A stretch of 64,000 nt of DNA, taken from positions 4,238,001 through 4,302,000 of the forward strand of contig NC_069130.1 in NCBI RefSeq assembly GCF_026914265.1, read 5' to 3'. The notes beneath the pieces are model-generated. The model did no database searches, was not told the origin of the DNA, and saw only the letters and a list, made by a program, of their open reading frames with translations. The stretch is from Mya arenaria. Lineage: Eukaryota > Mollusca > Bivalvia > Myida > Myidae. This document shows, in pieces, positions 23,242 through 36,140 of this stretch. A program made the translations under genes and the position numbers. Each line of letters begins with the position of its first letter. The stretch's first letter is position 1.

Positions 23242-25603
23242 ATGCGCTTCAGGAAATACTGCAAGCTAATTGCATGTTTCCAACACATATTGTGCACAGT
23301 TTATGTTGTATCTGCTTTGACAAACAACTGTCTAGAGGAAGCTTATCATCCTTACTACCAGACCACTGATGACAGATTTTGTAAAAAGTGCCCACAGGGG
23401 CACTATTGGATTCAGGACTGTGACGATAATGGTGAATCGGCCCACTGTGCACCATGTAAAAATGGCTCATACTCGCCATGCTACAATATTGCCCTTACAT
23501 GTGAACCCTGTGACATCCATTGCCCGGGGCATAGTAACCAAGAAGCGTTTTATGACAGAGAATATATAAGTGAACCATGCACTGCCACCTCCAACATTAA
23601 ATGTACTTGTAAACCGGATTTTTACCGAGAATCCGGACCAGAAGGGCTTTGTCTACAGAAAATACCATGCAACCCCGGCCAAGGAGTTGTCTTTCATGGT
23701 AAATCTTATTGTCTCATACTTAAAGGGTTATCGCCAAATAACAGTGTTATAGTATGTAAGCAGACAACAGATCATTTATAATTTAATCAATTCACATCAA
23801 ATACGTAATAAAGTAGCAAACAAACAGACCAATTATGGACTGGCAAACGAAATTCCCCTCAAAAGTTATTTTGCAAAGAATACTTTAATGAACCCGACAA
23901 AACGCTGCTTTATCAATTGTTTCATATCAAATTCAGCTACTGATTCCCAGACTGAGTGTCAACCGTGTGTAATTGGTTTAACTTTCTCGAACACATCGTC
24001 TTTCACGGAAGCATGCAAGGAATGCACCAAGTGTGCAGCGGACGAACACGTAATCCACGACTGTAACCCTAAATACGACCGAGTATGTGGCAAAAATGCA
24101 TCGATTAACGGTACTTAATATATATAAATTAACTTTATTAATTTTATCTGTCAAAACCAAGCATACCTCACATTATGATAACATTGAATGTCCCTCGTAT
24201 TCGAAAATGCATTTAGCTGATCGGAAATGTTTGATATAATAATTAGTTATATAAGCATTTTATTGTATTTCCTGTCCAATTTTTAAAACCACGTTGCATT
24301 ACATCATTTTAGCGTGATACATTGGGCTAAACTATGATTTGTTGCGGTATGACATTAGGTATTTACTTTTAGGTGATACAACTGCTGCGATCGATGAATC
24401 CAAAGAAGATTTCATTGTGCCTTTAGCAGTGTCATTAACACTAGCATTTGTTATCGTGGCCGTCATTATTGGAATTTATGTTATCCGGACAACAGAACGC
24501 GGTAAACGCATCTGGAAGAGATTGTACTGCAAGAAGAAAGCTCAGCCAATTCTAAGCCACACCAACAATAAATGTAAGGAGCATTTTAAATCTTTCAACT
24601 GTCGTAATTTTGTCCGATTGATCTTTTCATGTTAAGATGGCTTGGATTCTTTTGTTGTGTATTACCTTGCAAAGTTTTAACTAATTATATGTATTGATTG
24701 AAAAAAGAAAAGAATCTTTAAAAAAAAATAAACTGTGGTAAATATTAAAATATGACATTTACTCACAATTTAGACGATATCATTTTCTAAAAAGGGAGCT
24801 ATATTGTGCCTGATAATAACATATATATAATTAATATCTGGCACTATATACATATTTATATTCTTTTGGGCACAATTACCTTAAGCTCATTTCTTGTGCG
24901 AAGGGTTTGGTCTAAATTATGAGTATAAAAGAATGTCGTTAAATCTACAAAATTTAGACGTTTAAATGAAACCACAGGGCAAAAGATATCGCAAAACACA
25001 AGAATGGCACACATTTCTTTCGCCTCGTTTTTATAATGTTCTACTAGCATGTTCACACTGTCGATAAAATCGTCCCATACGTTTCCATTTTCAATGCATT
25101 TAAGTGTTGTAGATAGAACGTTTGTTACTGAGACATGTGAAAAACAGTGTTTTACTGACACTCTGATACAACCAAGAGATAAAGCGTGTTTATGAGATCT
25201 ACTGTATATGTATTGCGGTTAAGGTGTCACTGAGTAGGCTAAGAGTTCGATTTAAACAATCACAACTGTCTCATGCACGAATACCAGTACTGGTGTCTAC
25301 CGATCAAATAAACTCAAAATCAAATTTCTTTAAGGTATAAGCTTTCGTCAGAATCGACCTGTATTATTTATTAATAATCAATTTTAGAGCGATTTGCTAC
25401 GTATACAGCAATATAGAAATCTCTCTTTTATTCCAAATTTCTGTAAGAACATTATAAGCATGAGGCGATGATTTTTCAACGGCCACGCTGGCAATCAAAT
25501 GAAAAAAATGTGTCCAGTGAGGAAAATAAACCGCACTCTATTTGAATGAAACCGAACGTTAGATTGTTAAACTCACTGATTGTTATTATTTTGTAACTAT
25601 TAC

Positions 25604-25675
<72 letters not shown>

Positions 25676-26076
25676 GTATCAGCATTGCAATTTTCTTTCA
25701 CATAACTATAGTTGATATATGATTAATCAAATTTCATTTCTTTGAACGCATTATACATGATTATGATATAAATTAATTTCTAATACCAGGCAGGTGGCCA
25801 CCAAGGCGTCCAAATGACAGGGAGTTGGGAATTATTGCCGATTGTTTTGCTGGAGACTATGACATCCTTGCTACACAACTCGAACTTCGTGACTCACACG
25901 TGTTCCAGATAAAACAAGATAACAATAGCTTCAGTTCACAAGCCTTATGCGTTCTAAAACTCTGGACTAATGAAAATGTAGGTGCATCTTTAGCAGAGTT
26001 AGAAAACATAATGCGAAACTTGCGATCTGTGAAGTTCGATTGGAAAGAGGCAAATAGAAGACTGAAGGTTACATAA
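23242..26076 (+). CDS. TNF receptor superfamily member with death domain (paralogue 1)
   Basis: Type I membrane receptor predicted to bind a TNF-family ligand and signal through a cytoplasmic death domain. Exons 23242-23698, 23937-24110, 24373-24573 and 25790-26076 join in phase 1 at each junction to give 372 residues. Residues about 8-25 are a hydrophobic signal peptide. Residues about 30-205 carry cysteine-rich repeats with FCKKCPQGHYWIQDC, YSPCYNIALTCEPC and ACKECTKCA. Residues about 225-249 (IVPLAVSLTLAFVIVAVIIG) are the membrane span, followed by basic residues. The last exon has a death-domain pattern (ELGIIADCF, DYDILATQLEL, VFQIKQDNN, VLKLWT). The start ATG precedes the signal peptide. 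TTTTTCAG at 23152-23159 suggests a spliced 5' UTR exon. The closest relative is the minus-strand gene at 34.0-36.1 kb. Orthology to a named vertebrate receptor is not assigned. Confidence 0.88.
25600..25676. repeat. (ATT)n microsatellite in a TNF-receptor intron
   Basis: About 25 uninterrupted ATT triplets. It lies about 115 bp upstream of the death-domain exon of paralogue 1. It reads as poly-Asn on the minus strand, which explains a spurious open frame. Confidence 0.97.
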
Positions 26077-26079
26077 TAT

Positions 26080-28116
26080 CATTAAGACATTCATATTATG
26101 TGTTGTGGTCTGTAAATGTCAGTAATTCAAATTCACGATTTCCTCAACCATGCAATCTAAGTTTTAAGGTATCAACACGATAATGATATGAATACAACCT
26201 TATGAATACAATTTTTTGTCACAATCTCAACTTACATTTACATTTGAACAGGAAAAACAACAAATGGGCAATACTTCTAAGAGACATGCTGTGTAAGTTT
26301 CGTTTTAATAAGGTATGGTTTGCACAATGTGATAGTGACAAAAATGAATTCACTAGCTTGTTTCAGCAAAGATGGAAAAGTAACGTAACACGGTAATTCA
26401 TTATATCATTTTGATGATACCTTAAAACTAAGATTTCATGGTTCATGATATCGTCTAATGTGGACTACTTTCTTTACTTTTACATTGTGATAAGGCTGTC
26501 ACAACTTTTCAAATTGTCAAACAATGAAGATTTATCTTTTACTTTTAACGATAATGTGTATGGGTATGGGAATTTGGGCATAGACTAACCAACACAAGTG
26601 TGATTGAGAGATTGTGAGTTAGTTAGAGCCTGGTATCTCACACTGGGCTTACGGTCACACGTTTTCCCTTGTGTATAATTTAAATAACTCGAATAACAGA
26701 CTTATCCTGTGTTATTTATGATAGACTAGCGCCCAGTAACATTTTGCACCCAACGAGGGACATGAGGATAAACACTAAATACAGTGACAACTGTGATATT
26801 TACAAGGGTGATCTTGGACCATTGGATTTTAAAATCATTTGGACTACTATAGCATTATTGTTCTGGGTTTTGGACAAGTATATTCATTCCTATATTGGAT
26901 AATGACTACATCACGCATGCTGTCAGGGGACAGTTATACCGTATCGTACCTAAGGGCGTGTGTACATAAAGAGTCCACGGGGCATTTGGAGCTCCCTGGC
27001 CTTCCAATGGACGTTTCGGGACGGCAGTTACGTTTTAACCCCAGGAGACGTTTTGCCGTAATTTACATGTTGTGATATGATTATTCTCGGAAATGTTTAG
27101 ACAGTTAAACTGCTTTTTACACCAGGAGGTGCTATAGTGAATAATATAACTGACATTTTTTTACAACGAAACATGCTTTTTACAATTTTAATACTATTTT
27201 ATCATTGTGACTAAGACATTTTTTACGTGCTAGTGACAAAGAATATTCAATGTTGCAGTATCAATATCATAACAAGTTTACCAATGAGTGGGTAGATTTA
27301 TGTGACTGCAGTTATGGTAATGAAAATGTGATCAAGTTAATATCGTAACATTCAGTATGTACTGTAATCACGATTTGCTGCTCTTTTGTGTTGTCATACT
27401 GTATACTGTGATATTCTTAGTAAAGGAGACAATATATCACTTGCATGATTACACTTAACTTTATGGTTTAAGGGATGAATTATTTCATATTTCTCTAAAC
27501 TGTTTTTGTATAAGCTCTTACAGACTTTTTATCTGATTCTATCTATATCTTATTAATTTATCAAGAAGAACATCATATTTCATGGCAAAATACTGCCATA
27601 TCTGAAGAATTTTTAATTGATCTCAGATTATACTGCAATCACCATTGACCAATTTTACACTGCATATAGTTTTCACACATTTGTTAGAAATTATGTCTAT
27701 TAGCTATTCTCATTTAGATTCTGAATAGTAAAAAAAATACAGTTGTATTTATTTTTCATTCAATTTAGTGTGTGTGTTTTTCTTGTATTTTTATTCAGAC
27801 ATGACAGTTGGGGAATTGTGATTTTGAATATTTTCAGACGAATAATTTCTGCCCAATTTTATGGACATTCCATTGGTTTATGGACGTCAAAATGTGTAAC
27901 GAGACTGATCTTTTTAGAAACAAAACCCAGGGCCGGACCGTTAGTTGTATTTGAGGTGTAGTTTGTAGATCGATCTTATTAATAACTTCATACACACAGA
28001 TGTTTTTCAGTGATCAGTAGCTGTAGTTTATTATACTATTAATTCAATAGAAAAGTTGTGTATTTATAAACTTAATTGTGCAATGCTCATAAACTTAATT
28101 GTGTAATGATATAAGG
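26080..28116. other. intergenic, nothing recognised
   Basis: DNA downstream of TNF-receptor paralogue 1. A short stretch at about 26.84-27.08 kb is less AT-rich and has a 78-codon open frame, but shows no domain or splice context I can support. Confidence 0.4.
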
Positions 28117-29825
28117 CAGGGGCGTAGCTAGGCCGTTTCGACGAATAAGCACTATTGTAAATGAAATAGGTAGATGGCCATTATGGGGGGTCTCGGTTTT
28201 ATCATGGGTCAGAATTATACTATATAGCAAAATAAATTTCTTAGTACAGGATTATCAGCATTTTATCAACGAATATTCAATTAAAAAATGCTATGTCTAA
28301 ATTCTCTAATTCAAAAATAGAAATTAAATAACGAAAATGCATATGAACGTTTCATTTAAACATTAAAATTACACCCTGAACAGTAATGCAAGACGTCGAT
28401 CCTTCTTCGGGGCGAAGATGTCTATTACCCATTGCGTTTTGATTTCCCGTTCACGGTAAACGTAAAGCAGTCCAAGACCAGACAAACGTTCTGTTGTCAT
28501 TGTTGATCGGAGATAAGTTTTTAACCTCCTCATCGTTGAGAATGGCCGCTCCGCAGTAGCGGTCGACACGGGCATAACCAGCAGTACTAAAATGCACATT
28601 CTTATGCTTGGGTATGTGTCTTTGGATGCTACAGCTATGCATTTATCCAATAAATCATATGCTGCAGCTGGCTCCAGCTGCCACTTGAGCCGCCACCGTA
28701 TGCATTCCCGTGAAAATTCTGCTGCGTCACAAGTTAGGTCTCCTTGGTTTTCACGGAAAATGTCGGCGGCAACCTCGTCGGTTAAGTTCTTTACCTGATA
28801 ATAGACTTTAGGTAAATTATCCGCACCAAATATTAACTTAAATGTGTATACTTAAACGTAAATTGCCGTCGTTGTTTTTTATTTCGCATCTTCCTGCACA
28901 AAATCAACCTTCGATTCAAGGTATAAACAGGAAGAAAAACGACACTGTATTTTTGAATGTTATATATATATAATACTAGTATATTACTTCATCAAAGAAA
29001 TAGAATGTTGTATCTTCGCATAGAAGCTGATTAAAACCGAGTCGTTAACAAAATATCTAGTGTACCTGTGTAGGAATGAGATACTGGGCATTGCACCTAG
29101 CATTTCCCTGCAAAAGACGTACATCAAAGGCGGCCAAAAGGTGTTCCAGGAATGGCAGATACATGTTAGTCTTCCAAAACTGCGATGGTGTGTCCCTAGA
29201 AACGTTGGGCCGATTCTGCTGCTGCCCAAACTGTCGGGGTTTAGAAGGTTCCACACCAACATCATTTGCTAGGGGCACTACACATTTCATTATGCTTCAC
29301 AAATAACCTAAACAAAATGTACCTCCTTGGGAAGGAAAACTCATAGAAATGTTCCAATTTTGCTATGAAGATGTTTAGTTTATCAGCATTATCAACTGTT
29401 TGAAGATCATCTTTGAACATGTCAAGATGAGGAGGTTCAAGGTTGACGTTTGACATTTTGAAACTTGCCGCTTTGTAAACATCGTTCGGATATATATATT
29501 TAGTATTTATCGACGATTCATTCATGACTGGACAATAAGGGAAACTCCTCACCAGGCGTATATAACTTGTATAACTGGTCCTGTATACTGCATGGATAAA
29601 ACAGACGTTCCTTCAACTTAAAGGTAAACGAGGCTCTTACTGAATAATAGGATTTTGTTAGATTTTATTGTCTCAAATATTCAAAAAAGGCGACCCGCGA
29701 ACGTTTCACCCCCCCCCCCCCTTACCCTTCAGTTTTTATTGCATTTTTGGCCCCCAAATATTTTCTGACTTGTGCGATTAATTGTACGCACGGGCGTATT
29801 GTGCGTAACGGCAGCTACGCCACTG
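28117..29825 (-). mobile_element. hAT-family DNA transposon, decayed
   Basis: The ends are CAGGGGCGTAGCTAGGCCG on the left and CGGCAGCTACGCCACTG on the right, inverted repeats of the CAGTGGCGTAGCT type common in hAT elements. The element is 1.7 kb and encodes transposase pieces on the minus strand. The flanking 8-mers (ATATAAGG and TAAAGTGA) do not match, so the target duplication has eroded or an end has shifted. Confidence 0.8.
28369..29560 (-). pseudogene. hAT transposase remnant, including C-terminal dimerisation domain
   Basis: The block 28369-28798 on the minus strand reads continuously through CIAVASKDTYPSIRMCILVL, STATAERPFSTMRRLKTYLR and ERLSGLGLLYVYRE. STATAERPFSTMRRLKTYLR is the hallmark of the hAT C-terminal dimerisation region found in THAP/ZMYM-like domesticated and active transposases. 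Further pieces with FWKTNMYLPFLEHLLAAFD lie at 29057-29275, separated by a non-coding stretch that may be an intron. The zinc finger and most of the catalytic RNase H-like fold are absent or unrecognisable, so it is taken as non-functional. Confidence 0.75.
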
Positions 29826-31669
29826 TAAAGTGACCTTATTTCAGTTCATAGTGTTTGCACACTGTTTGATTATATTCAACCTGGCAATTATCTAATACAT
29901 AAATACGTTTGTATATGTAAAGTCATAGTTATTTATACCTTTATATATTGGTCATTGCCCAAAACTTGTTTGTTCTGCAATAGGATGAGATATACTTTGT
30001 AATATCAATTTTACTTGGTACTTAAGTTTTTGGTATGACACTTATATTGAACTATATTTGTTTACGGTTGTGATTTTGGCCAGTGATAATTTGATTGCGG
30101 GTTTTGATGAGTCATTCAAGCATGAAGTTTGTGTACAAAGGTTTAACTCAATAAAAATTCAAAATCTTTAAGATATATTCCCTGTTATAAATGGTTCATG
30201 AGTGTTACGCTTTTTATATGAATATTATATATAATGTCATATGGATTCATTTTTGTATTATGTTCACTTAAATGATCGCATATTAAATTATTGCTTCGAT
30301 GAAAAAGTTTATGTTTGTTGTTATATTTTGTCTGTATATGCTATATATAGGTATGTATGTACCTGAACGCATTGAAATTGATGAAAAAAAAACAACATTG
30401 TTAAGACTTTAGAATGAAGTGATTTGATTGATTATTATATTGATTGGTGTACGTTAAATCAAATTAGTTACTTGAAGGTTTGATGATGATTAAAGTATAA
30501 GTTTCGTGACTGATTGGAATTGAATTACATAATAGGTAGACTTGTACTGTTTGTGTACGAGAAACTGCTAATTGACTCCATGAAATAGGAGATTGAATAT
30601 GATGGTCATTGAAATTTTTATTTTATTGATAAAATTAGTAAGGGTTTGGAATTTAAACGTTAATGAATACTATTCAGGAAAAGGGGTGCTCGTTTGAAAA
30701 CAAAAAGGTATGCCCCTTGTAAATTGTTCGAATTAATGAATTAAATTTGAATTCATATTGTATTGTACTGTTTTACTTATCATTTGAAATCTTGGAATTA
30801 GTCTTGACATGAGTTGTATTAAAAAAATACACTGTTTCAAAGTCACAAAAGTTGTTGGAAAAAAGGAAGGGAAAAAGGGAGAGAAAAATACAATTTTAAA
30901 TGATAGTCGTAAAACAAATGATGACGAGAAGTTGTTGAGAGGATTTCATGCATTACCGGTTCAGCTGAATGTTAAAAATCCAGGGGATTCAATTAAATTT
31001 AAGGAAATATGTGGTAGACTTTGTAGAGGAAGCTGAACATTTAATGCCGGTAGCTGCCGACAATATTAAACACTCTTACCATCTTTAAAAATTGCCCGCA
31101 TTCTTTCGTAAAGCAAGCAAAGGATATGTTACTTGTTTAGTATTTAATGAAATAGACAACCTGGCTCATTGACAAATATTTATCAGAGGATCAGTTTTTA
31201 TAAAGGACTAGGAGAGCACTTAAGGGTAAAGCTAGTGACCATTTGAGGAGAGTTGGGAAATGTTAGACGTTCAATACAGTCATCAGAAAGTGAATTTGGG
31301 AGCATTGAAATCCCTGCGCGTGTTATGGAGAAGTTTTTTTTTCTGTTGAACGGAAAGCTAAGGCAGATGTTTAAACTTATTCAACAAGGAGATTTGTTTA
31401 ATTAACACTTTTATGTTCTTTCTGTTCCAAATCAAACGTCAGCGCATACAGAGTTTGGACACAATTTCAACGACGTCATTTCCTGAATGACGTTACTTGC
31501 GGCGCGTTTTAGGCATACAATAAAAAGAAGAAAGTTTGTTTCATTGTAAGATAGCAATATAATTCACCTTGTGAAGACCAAAAGGGATTATTTCGCTCGT
31601 GGTTATGCCACTCGTGAAATGAATCTTCTTGTGCCCACCCGGTAAAATATATATAACGATATTACACCG
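29826..31669. other. intergenic; possible unrecognised decayed coding segment at 30.8-31.4 kb
   Basis: Mostly AT-rich DNA with nothing recognisable. From about 30,809 to 31,100 a Lys-rich open frame continues after a frame change into FVEEAEHLMPVAADNIKHSY. This suggests an old protein-coding piece, perhaps of a retroelement, but I cannot identify it. Confidence 0.3.
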
Positions 31670-32700
31670 TGGAACATACATTTTCCTCTGTATATAAATG
31701 ACCAACTTTTTAAACATATTTTATCGAAATGACAGTACAAAATGGTCCGAAGATATCTTCAAGAGGATCAGGTTAATTTTGTCGAGTATATTATGTCTGG
31801 GACAACTAACCAATCCTACTCCCACGTTATGTTGACTAAAATACAATCTTATCGATATGCTTAAGTGACATTGAAAAAACTGACAGATTCAACTCCAGAC
31901 ACTCGCATTGATAGTATGCTGGATATGTCGCGAAATGATATACTTTACATATTAAAGTGACACCCTTATTCAAAATCAAGACATACACAAGTATAACAAA
32001 CATCAATTTTAACTAATAAGCCATTAACTTTTTACTAAATTTTGTTTTAATGGAAAATATTTATTACTGATTACAAGTTTGTAACCATGTATTTAGTAGC
32101 AGAGTGTGCAAATTTTTTAAATGATTGGTGAATGCTAAAAGATTTACTGTGGTCTTCTATAGTCTCATAAGGTAGAAAAACCGTGTTTTATGCTCAGTTC
32201 TTTCAAATTAAACTCGGTATTCATAAAAACAATTATTGCTCTTTCAAAGGCAATAAAATACAGAAGTTGTCAAAACGTTCAATCTGTGACAGTACAGCTT
32301 TAAGAGAGGTAGAAGTTGTTTTAAACATCGCCTTGGTCAGATCGAAATATGAATCGAGTTATTGTTAATATTCGGAATTTGGAGTTTCTGGTTTACGCAT
32401 TTAAACTTTTCCTAAATTAAGTTTTTGTTTAAGATTTCAACACTTGCTTAGTCATAACGTCATATGCTTTAAGATTTAAAGAATATTGTTTTAATGAAGA
32501 AGTGTCGTATTTCGTTTTGAGCACAGGTACATTTAGCAGTGGTTCACTGATCCCTTTGTCGCCACCTGACTAATGCACGTACGTAGACAGTTATGTTCTA
32601 ATTATTAACCTATCGATAAGTTTGGTTGTATATCTGCGAAGACGAACAATTACAAATACAAAACATTAGTCACGTTTAAATCGTAATATGAGGTAAACAC
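31670..32700 (+). repeat. duplicated segment, copy B (partner at 19.86-20.56 kb)
   Basis: Collinear with copy A in the same orientation, but interrupted at 31,952-32,303 by a TTAA-flanked insertion that copy A lacks. Shared blocks include ATATGTCGCGAAATGATATA against ATATGTCGCGAAAAACTATA and TTTTAAACATCGCCTTGG against TTTTAAACATAGCCTTGT. Confidence 0.65.
31952..32303. mobile_element. MITE-like insertion with TTAA flanks
   Basis: TTAAAGTGACACCCTTATTC begins the segment and GTGACAGTACAGCTTTAA ends it. Copy A of the surrounding duplication lacks the 350-bp insert, giving a natural empty-site comparison. A related element in reverse orientation is at 47,337-47,711, sharing ACTGTGGTCT.CTATAGTCTC, CATCAATTTT and TTACTGAT.ACA. 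Confidence 0.75.
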
Positions 32701-32703
32701 ATT

Positions 32704-34005
32704 TCAGTTTTTGTTCCGTTTTTCTTCTTCTCAAAGATAGGTCGTAAAGTAATTGAAACACCCGCGTGATTTACACTGCTGCATAAAGTCACGTTTTAAG
32801 AAGCCACATTATGTGTTGTGTTGCATATAGTGCCACAAAGTGACCTAATGTTATCACGAATAGCTAAATGTTTCCGCTATTCAAATAACGTTCCGAAAAG
32901 TGATCGTTTGGAACCTTCCAAGAAGCAATACAACATTTCCTAATGGTTAGAGTGCTCTAATTTGAAGAGTCACAACTGAACAAAAACAGTTAAGTTGCGT
33001 TTCATACAAGAAAGCCTAGCCTTCTATTAAATCACAGAGATCATTTCATAGCAGTATATTTTTTAAGTTTAAGTTTATAATTCATTTAAAAAAAATTCGA
33101 TCATAGTTATCGATCTTATGATATTTATAAAAGAGTTCTGCCACAATTTTGATAGAATTGTGTACAGCCGCTCGCTACACTCCGCACACGCTACATATAC
33201 AAGGTACTACAAAGTAATACATAGAAGAAAGCAAAAATGAATATCCACACGATTATAGGATTGCAATTTTACATGTATAAATGGCATGCCTACAAATCAT
33301 TGTGCCAGTATTTGTTATAGTGTTAACATGTCATGTCTGCATAATTCCGGACCGTGTCCATTGCTAATAAAGAATAAACGGAGCTAGATCACATTTACTG
33401 AACTCAGGAATACATTCAAGGCACCACAAATACAGATCAACTGTAACTCAATTTAACAAAGAAATACCACAAAGGCACCACAAAGACATCTGCACAACAA
33501 CAATGTCAAGATTTATCACAATAAGGTATAGCAATTGTCTTACGATTCATCTCCAATTAATGCTCATCAAATGCCCGACAAAGTAACACTGAACTATAAT
33601 GCAAGTGAATATACATACGACATCACACTGTTATATACCTCGGGATGTACACATAATACAAAATTATAAATATTTTAGGTTATACACAGCGTGCTAACGT
33701 GCTAAGAGCGGTCCATGTACGTCAATACATAATTATTTGATACGCTTCCTCTAAGAAGTTCCCCAAGAAACAAACGAAGAAATAAACATACTTTATTAGG
33801 GTGCTCGGGTGAGCGATATAGTTTAAATTCTTAAGTGCCCTCATTTTATTAACATTTTTAAAATCTCACATCCTCGACAAATTCCAGCATTTTACTGTCA
33901 ATACAATAATTTATTTCTCCTGTATATTTTTTTTCTATTCAATATGAATGAAGATTTGTTTTATAAATGTTTCTCTTTTTGTGACATGTTAGGTAAGTTG
34001 CTTGT
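32704..34005. other. intergenic, downstream of minus-strand TNF-receptor gene
   Basis: AT-rich DNA with no recognised gene. On the minus strand AATAAA (forward TTTATT at 33910-33915 and 33845-33850) lies about 90 and 156 bp past the stop of the TNF-receptor gene and could be its polyadenylation signal. Confidence 0.4.
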
Positions 34006-36140
34006 TTATAACTGAGCGTTACTAATGTCGTATTGTTCGACGTTCAACTTTTTATTGGCATTTACCCAATTGAATTTCAGCGACTCCACGTTCCGCATTT
34101 CAGTCTCTAAATCTGCCAAAGTAGGAGCTGCCGTGGCATTGGCCCAGTCCAAAAGTACGGCAAACACTTGTGAATGAATGTCTTGGTTATGATCTCGCTG
34201 TATCCGGTAAACCCTTTCCGGCGAAACCTCCAGCTGTGTAGCAAGTATCTGATAGTCTCCAGTGAAACAATCGGCAATCGTTCCTAACTCCTTGTTGGTC
34301 GGTCGCCTGGATGGCCATCTACCTAATAAAATGAAATGTTCTTAGTTAGAAACGTATACGAAATTTCTCGTAAAAAGTGTTGCTCCTATAAGGAAGATGA
34401 TGTTAATGTACAGATAATATAATTACGATTTAAAATATAAGCATCCTGGCCCCATTTACTTTTAAATGTATTATAAATCTTAAATGGTGCCAGTTAATAA
34501 CCTTTCTACGGTCAATAAGCAAAGATAACAATGTTTGATTGTAATGAAACAAAAACATCAAAACAAATTGAATCATATAAGGCTTATAATAGATAGTAAA
34601 AGGAGTTGAGAAAGTTATTTAGTACTTACTGAAGGCTATTCGATAAAGAAAGTTTCGATTTAAACGATACAACTTACAACCAATATTTGTGTATCTCATT
34701 CGAAGCAATGCCTGACTATGACCGAAGCATCTTCTCCATGAGCCACTTCCGCATTTTGTTCTTAGGATACCAACGATAATGGCTACTATGACAATAGCAG
34801 AAGTAGCTAATATGGCCACGATCGTTACTGTAGAGTCGCCTTTTGGCGAATTTGCATCAACTGAAACTGAAAAAGAGATGAGTTGACATATATCACTTTT
34901 GATGAATATTAGCCACATTCGCTACACCCAATGTGGGATGTTTAAAAGTATTGCAGCGACAAGGACGCATGATAAGAGTGTAATTAAATGACTACCGGTC
35001 TCAGTCCCTGAAAGGCTAAACAATTATATTAAAGCATGTGCGTGTACGTCTTGACTTCTTATGCCCTCCACATTTTACTCAAAACGGTTGAAAATCTATC
35101 GCAGAATGATCACTGAAACTATAAGCGTAACTTTAAAATATTTCCTCACAAACCTGTTGTTGATGCCTGTCCACAAACTCGATCTCTCGACAAGGTACAG
35201 TCCTGAAGCATGTGTTCTTCCGGGGCACAGACGGTACAGTTCTGACATGGTTCACTGAGTGATGTGATATTTGAGAACGTTTTGCCGACCGAGCATACGT
35301 GGCATTGAGTCTGAGACTTGTCTGTTGCTGAAAGAGGAACGTGGTGGGGTCTTATTTCTTTTTAACCAACTTTATACCTGTTTTCCAATATTTGTAGATC
35401 AAAACGTTCTGGCGCTTAATTTTCGAAAATAATTAGATATATTAGGTTTGAAACACTGTCATATTGAGCTGTTAGACCGATTCACAAACTTAGCGATGGT
35501 TTAATCTCATTATTAACCAGATACACTCCAACAAACTTAACATTGAGAAGCTAACCAAACGACCCATGCGTACAAATTTATTTACACAGCCCAAAGTATA
35601 TTTTTGATTTTGTTAGATACAAAGTGTTATGTGTGATTTACATGAATATCAGTACTTAATCATTACTTTGTCACAAAACTCCACTGTACCTTGTCGAAGC
35701 ACTCCACTCCCAGGAGGGCATGGTTGTTTTTCCGTACACATCCCATCTTCCCCGGATTCTTTGTAATATGATTGTCTACAAGAACATTTTATGTTGGAGA
35801 TGGCAGTGCATGCTTCACTGATATATTCCCTGTCTTTATACGCATCTTGATTGCTAAACCCTGGACAATGGGTGTCGCAGCGTTCACATGCAAGGGCAAT
35901 ATTGTTGCATGGAGAATATGAGCCTTTCGGACATGGCGTGCAGACTGCGTTAGTCAAGTTAAAAATGCAGTGGTGGAGCCAATAATATCCAGGTGAACAT
36001 TTCATGCACTCTTTGTTTTCACCGACCTTGTAGTACAATTGTTTGGCTTCCGGTGGACATTCGAAACCAGAAGCCACTGCTATGTAATATAACAGTAATA
36101 CTGAAAGCAGTATGGCTTCCGTGTTGCGTTGAAATTTCAT
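34006..36140 (-). CDS. TNF receptor superfamily member with death domain (paralogue 2)
   Basis: Read on the minus strand: exons 36140-35690, 35327-35154, 34866-34678 and 34322-34006, all joined in phase 1, for 376 residues. Residues about 8-25 are a signal peptide (AILLSVLLLYYIAVASG). The ectodomain has four cysteine-rich repeats with CMKCSPGYYWLHHC, YSPCNNIALACERC and QNCTVCAPEEHML. The membrane span is at about 222-244 (VTIVAILATSAIVIVAIIVG). The death domain is in the last exon (ELGTIADCF, DYQILATQLEV, VYRIQRDHN, VLLDWA). Exon 2 is exactly as long (174 bp) as in paralogue 1, and DREYISE, CTA.SNIKC and IALxCExCDxHCPGxSNQ are shared. The two genes are therefore recent inverted duplicates. 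The C-terminal extension (VEQYDISNAQL) is unique to this copy. The ligand is unknown. Confidence 0.88.

Noticed and set aside
24856..25161. 101-codon minus-strand open frame in intron 3 of TNF-receptor paralogue 1
   Set aside because: No recognised domain and no splice or promoter context; similar-length frames arise by chance in this AT-rich DNA.
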